NCBI RefSeq assembly: GCF_000373485.1
Contig: NZ_KB891575.1
Coordinates: 864,168-928,167, forward strand
Direction: 5' to 3'
Source of the DNA: Dasania marina DSM 21967
Lineage (GTDB): Bacteria > Pseudomonadota > Gammaproteobacteria > Pseudomonadales > Dasaniaceae
DNA length: 64,000 bases
A program made the position numbers and the translations under genes. The notes under the pieces are model-generated. The model was not told where the DNA came from. It did no database searches and worked only from the letters and a program-made list of their open reading frames with translations. Numbering within the stretch: the first letter of the stretch is position 1; the number at the start of each line of letters is the position of its first letter. Positions 63,267 to 64,000 of the stretch are shown here, piece after piece.

Positions 63267-64000
63267 TCCGTACGGTAACTTGGAGGGTGAAGGGTGGAAA
63301 GAATATCGATCAACGATGCTTGCGAAGGCCTTGGTTCGTCGGGCGTATAAATGCACTATATATGCACCACCTGTAGAGCATCGTACAAAGCAAAAAAGGG
63401 ATATTAATTCTCTGAAGTGTATTGCCATAGAAAATGGGTATGATCTTTGTTTTTCATGGATATACATGCGTTATGGGAATCGTAGTGTGTCAAGAGTTTT
63501 CCATGAGTTTTTCTATGCAATTTCATTTTTGACTTCATTTTTAACGAACAAAAAATTTAGGCAGTTCACTCATATTATCTGTGTTGAGCCAGCGCCATTT
63601 TGCTCGTGGTTAGCTCATGTTGTTAAGGCATTCACGGGGGTGGTTTTAGTCTATGATGTTCTTGATTTGTTCCCGGAGATTATTGAGACCACTAATAAGA
63701 GGCACTTAAATTTTTTTAAAAGGCCTCTAAAAAAAATTAGAGCACTGCGGCTGGAGAAAGCGGACGGAGTCGTATATTGTTCGAGGACATTTAGAGAGAA
63801 GCTTGATGTTAAAAAAGTTTCTTCTACAGTTGTTTATCTAGGGTACAGCGAAGAATTGGATGGCTTAAATTATTATAAAAATAATAAGATAATATCTAGT
63901 GTCGAAGCATTTTTAGAGCGTGCCTCGATTAAAATAATATATGCAGGGTCTTATGGCGATAGCTATGGTTTAGATAAGTTTATTAAAAAAATAAAGTGCT
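63247..64000 (+). CDS. Glycosyltransferase, GT4-like, cut by the window edge
   Basis: The frame starts at ATG 63247 and runs open to base 64000 (about 251 codons), so its C-terminal part is outside the window. It begins MNCLIFNPYGNLEGEGWKEY and has YDVLDLFPEIIETTNKRH, LEKADGVVYCSRTFREKL and KIIYAGSYGDSYGLDKFI, the junction of two Rossmann domains in GT4 enzymes. It overlaps the upstream gene by 20 bases. The sugar is unknown. Confidence 0.8.
   Translation, partial: MNCLIFNPYGNLEGEGWKEYRSTMLAKALVRRAYKCTIYAPPVEHRTKQKRDINSLKCIAIENGYDLCFSWIYMRYGNRSVSRVFHEFFYAISFLTSFLTNKKFRQFTHIICVEPAPFCSWLAHVVKAFTGVVLVYDVLDLFPEIIETTNKRHLNFFKRPLKKIRALRLEKADGVVYCSRTFREKLDVKKVSSTVVYLGYSEELDGLNYYKNNKIISSVEAFLERASIKIIYAGSYGDSYGLDKFIKKIKC

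Overview
The window looks like a chromosomal segment of a Gram-negative gammaproteobacterium. The evidence is a lipopolysaccharide core operon headed by glnE and ilvE (the order familiar from Pseudomonas and relatives), rpoH, argA/argE, TonB-dependent uptake, and a TPR-sulfotransferase next to a TonB-dependent receptor. A marine Pseudomonadales/Cellvibrionales-type organism is a reasonable inference, but I cannot prove the genus. No rRNA, tRNA, CRISPR array, insertion sequence or prophage was recognised.

Bases 1-13.5 kb (mostly minus strand) hold accessory metabolic and stress genes: a truncated NTF2-like gene, a three-domain flavin/iron-sulfur fusion protein, an AhpD-like protein divergent from a LysR regulator (with a perfect inverted repeat between them), an Ada-type methyltransferase lacking its usual N-terminus, a GFA-type zinc protein, two tandem sodium:solute symporters, a decayed GNAT gene, a PH-domain protein, a lipoprotein and a TPR-sulfotransferase.

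Bases 13.6-24.9 kb form a catabolic neighbourhood: TonB-dependent receptor, a broken ureohydrolase, an MFS transporter, a LuxR-type regulator, a CoA-acylating-type aldehyde dehydrogenase, an NAD-dependent aldehyde dehydrogenase, a class III aminotransferase and a second, paralogous LuxR-type regulator. The three enzyme genes each have their own terminator. Aminotransferase plus dehydrogenases suggests oxidation of an amino compound (aminosulfonate or polyamine-like) via an aldehyde; the substrate is not proven.

Bases 25-42 kb are housekeeping: rpoH with a convincing sigma-E-type promoter, a DUF423 protein, trmB, an unknown membrane-anchored coiled-coil protein, a MORN-repeat protein, a TudS/DUF523 protein, the run argE-argA-pyk, a phosphate transporter with its DUF47 partner preceded by a Pho box, an isolated GspE/PilB-type ATPase, and glnE.

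Bases 41.8-64 kb are cell-surface polysaccharide genes. ilvE-waaF-waaC-waaG-waaP and a second kinase build and phosphorylate the LPS inner core. They are followed by a TagD-type cytidylyltransferase and, convergently, a CDP-glycerol glycerophosphotransferase and a third kinase-fold protein, suggesting glycerol-phosphate decoration. Then come an MBOAT acyltransferase with an SGNH-like partner, a glycosyltransferase, an O-antigen ligase-type protein, Wzz, WecB and a visibly AT-rich block of glycosyltransferases, a flippase-like protein and a Wzy polymerase, running off the right edge inside a glycosyltransferase gene.
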